A stretch of DNA of 64,000 nt from Lineus longissimus (Eukaryota; Nemertea; Pilidiophora; Heteronemertea; Lineidae), in the NCBI RefSeq assembly GCF_910592395.1, contig NC_088314.1, positions 2,976,001-3,040,000 on the forward strand, given 5' to 3'. Within the stretch, counting starts at the first letter, position 1, and every line of letters starts with the position of its first letter. The notes beneath the pieces were generated by a model. The model was not told the origin of the DNA, did not search any database, and saw only the letters and a list, made by a program, of their open reading frames with translations. This document shows positions 61,821-64,000 of the stretch, piece after piece. Position numbers and translations under genes: made by a program.

Positions 61821-64000
61821 TGGGCCATGTGGTTTAACCACTGGGTGGAGTGACGCGTCTAGTGCTTTAGCGTAGTGTAGATACGTTTCTCGCTTTCAGC
61901 TACGGCCGCTGGCTAGCCCTCGGGTGAAAAGAGGAGCAGATGTGCGTAAGTCTCCTCCTGCCAGTACACAGCCTCTCCTCTATCAAGACTCCAGCAGTAC
62001 CTCCTCGTGGTGGCCTGCGGTAACTGGACACCTTGCGGCTCCAGGCAAAATCTGCTGGGGATCTCGGAGCAGATTGGAGCCCCAGAAGTGCAGTGTGCAG
62101 GCCCACTGGCATGTGGACACGCCCTGGCACTCACTAATCCAATTCCCAGCTATGGGTTAAATAGCATGCTGAAGTCGGATGCACTGGGCCAGCGCCCTGG
62201 CGTCTAACCAGCGGTGGTGGCGCCTAACCACAGTGCAACGCATCCAAAACGCTATGACAGACAACCAATCAATGATACGAGATGGTGCTCGACCTGTGGA
62301 GACCCGCCAGGCTGGAAGAGCACCGGGCCCCAGGCCTCGAAGGGGTCCACCCAACGCGACTGGTGGTCCCGTGACCCCGTCTCGAGGAGCCAGGAGACGG
62401 GCAGGGAAAGCTACTGGCCAGACCAATGAAGAGATCAGAGCCCTCAACATCCTCCAATGGAATGCAGAAGGCGTGTACAACAAGAAAGTCGCTCTCACAG
62501 AGCGCCTGCATACAGAGAAAATAGACATCGCATGCATCCAAGAGACTCACCTTACTGAGAATCGAAGATTCACGGTGAGGTGGTACCAAACCATCAGGAA
62601 GGATCGCATTGAAAGATCAAAGGGCGGTGTTCTAGTCTTAGTACACAACTCCATCCCAGTACAAGACTTTGAGGTGAACACCAACAGAGAAGCAGAGATC
62701 AATGGAATCAGGACAAAGATCCAAGAGGAGGACATTAAGATCTATAACATCTACTGTCCCAATGACAAAGAACTATCCCTAGAGAAGCTTGAAGTGCCGG
62801 AATCCAACTGCCTGGTACTCGGAGATTTCAACAGCCACTCTGAAAGCTGGGGATACACAGATTCAGACAAGAGAGGGGATGAAGTGGAGGACTGGCAGAT
62901 CGACAACAACCTGCTCCTCCTAAACGATGCCGAGGATCCACCAACCTTCTACTCAAGAAGGTGGCACACAACATCGAACCCGGACCTCGCCTTTGCCACC
63001 AATGACCTGTATGGAAGAACAACAAGATCAGTTCTGAAACAACTAGGAGGTAGTGATCACAGACCAGTCAAACTCACTATCAACCTGAACCACAGGCCGC
63101 AAGAAGCTAGCACTCTCCCGAGATGGAACTACAAGAAAGCCAACTGGGATCTCTTCACCTCTAAAACAGATGAGAACACCAAACATCTCCAAAAAAGCCC
63201 TAACATCAACAAGATGGTGAAAGAGTTCAACCAGGCACTCCTCACTGCTGCCAAGGAAAGCATTCCAAGAGAAGCAAGAAAGAACTACAAGCCCTATTGG
63301 ACAGAGGAGCTGCAGGAGCTAGACGATGCCGTGCAGAAAGCGAGGGAAAACGTGGAAGCAACACCAAACACAGAAAACAACATCACCCTGAAAGAAGCAA
63401 CTGCAAGGTACAAGAAGGCATGCATCCAAAGTTCAAGGAAGAAGTGGATTGAGAAAAAACCGAGAGCCTCAACCTGGATCGAGATGGAAACAAGTTATGG
63501 AAGCTTGCCCAGGCTCTAAATGACGAAAAACCAAAGGGACAAGCACCGATTCTCGAGAACAACAAGCAGGAGCTCTTGACAGGAAAGAAAGCAGCGAACC
63601 ACTTCATCAACGAATACCAACAAATCAGTGACATCGAAATACCACCAGAGAGGAACAGAGAAGTTCTGGGAGCCCAGAAGTCGTTTCGTAACCAACAGAA
63701 GAGTGAGGATGAGATGATGACCCAAGAACTTCACCAAGAAGGAACTGAAAGAAGCCCTATCCACACTGAAATTGAAGAAATCGCCTGGACCAGACGACAT
63801 CACGAACGAGATGCTTCTACATCTAGGAACGGTAGCGGAAGATAGGTTGCTACACATCTACAATACCAGCTGGAAAACAGGAAAGGTTCCACAAATATGG
63901 AGGGAAGCGGTTATGATCCCAATACACAAGCCCGGCAAGGACAAAGCTAAAGCCCAGAGCTACAGACCAATCAGCCTCACGAGTAATGTCGGAAAGGTTA
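61821..64000 (+). mobile_element. Non-LTR retrotransposon copy 2, cut by window end
   Basis: A second copy of the same LINE, in the same orientation, starting after AATCAATCCTTAG (61808-61820), exactly the satellite position used by copy 1. Sequence is nearly identical to copy 1 apart from indels: +73 bp near 62258-62330, +53 bp near 63445-63497 and an extra C near 63723. The 3' end lies outside the window. Confidence 0.93.
62179..63519 (+). pseudogene. LINE ORF of copy 2, frameshifted after the endonuclease
   Basis: The frame opens at ATG 62179, preceded by an in-frame TGA, and reads about 440 codons through the whole endonuclease. It then shifts out of frame around 63445-63500 and stops at 63517-63519. 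The RT region continues in other frames, and an extra base near 63723 shifts it again, so the polyprotein is broken at least twice. The N-terminus, which includes the 73 bp missing in copy 1, probably shows the ancestral start. Confidence 0.85.

Overview
The window looks like nuclear DNA from a marine invertebrate animal. It has three spliced protein genes with many GT-AG introns of 0.1-3 kb, AT-rich intergenic DNA, frequent acatgtacatgt and taggccta strings, and many short inverted-repeat transposons and satellites. I lean towards an echinoderm-like or other ambulacrarian/lophotrochozoan genome, from general impression only. Nothing in the window fixes the taxon.

Layout. (1) 1-2456: intergenic DNA with one MITE-like element and the promoter region of gene 1. 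(2) 2457-5750, + strand: complete 7-exon makorin-1-like RING E3 ligase, followed by a long AT-rich 3' flank. (3) 8908-13676: about 33 copies of a 142-bp satellite. (4) 15529-30496, - strand: complete 19-exon kinesin-14 (C-terminal motor, 804 codons) with an unusual N-terminal half. Its introns hold a foldback MITE and a pearl/Helentron-like element with a (GAC)n tract. (5) 30.5-32.5 kb: shared upstream region between the divergent kinesin and the next gene. (6) 32574-45223, + strand: complete 17-exon SNF2-family helicase of the ARIP4/RAD54L2 type, predicted at 2923 aa. This is about twice the usual vertebrate length, because of a 4.7-kb last exon that encodes 11 copies of a [14 protein letters not shown]-type repeat. 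(7) 47.3-52.2 kb: a patchwork of non-autonomous DNA elements: an inverted-repeat element with an 8-bp target duplication, long hairpins, a deleted PIF/Harbinger transposon with a transposase N-terminus, a 3 x 150-bp tandem repeat that has captured the transposon end, and poly-G/poly-C tracts. (8) 53.1-64.0 kb: a 285-bp satellite array holding two copies of one non-LTR retrotransposon (endonuclease, reverse transcriptase, RNase H) at the same point of the satellite unit. The first copy has a 1254-aa open frame. The second is frameshifted and cut by the window end.

The three host genes have no evident shared pathway: a ubiquitin ligase with RNA-binding fingers, a minus-end-type microtubule motor, and a chromatin remodeller. 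The strongest leads are the repeat-expanded ARIP4 tail, the kinesin with a duplicated W/Y-rich module plus a UBA-like segment, and the satellite-LINE composite that appears to have been amplified as one higher-order unit. All exon boundaries were read by eye from splice consensus and frame continuity. Every exon joins in frame, giving 1410, 2415 and 8772 nt of coding sequence.
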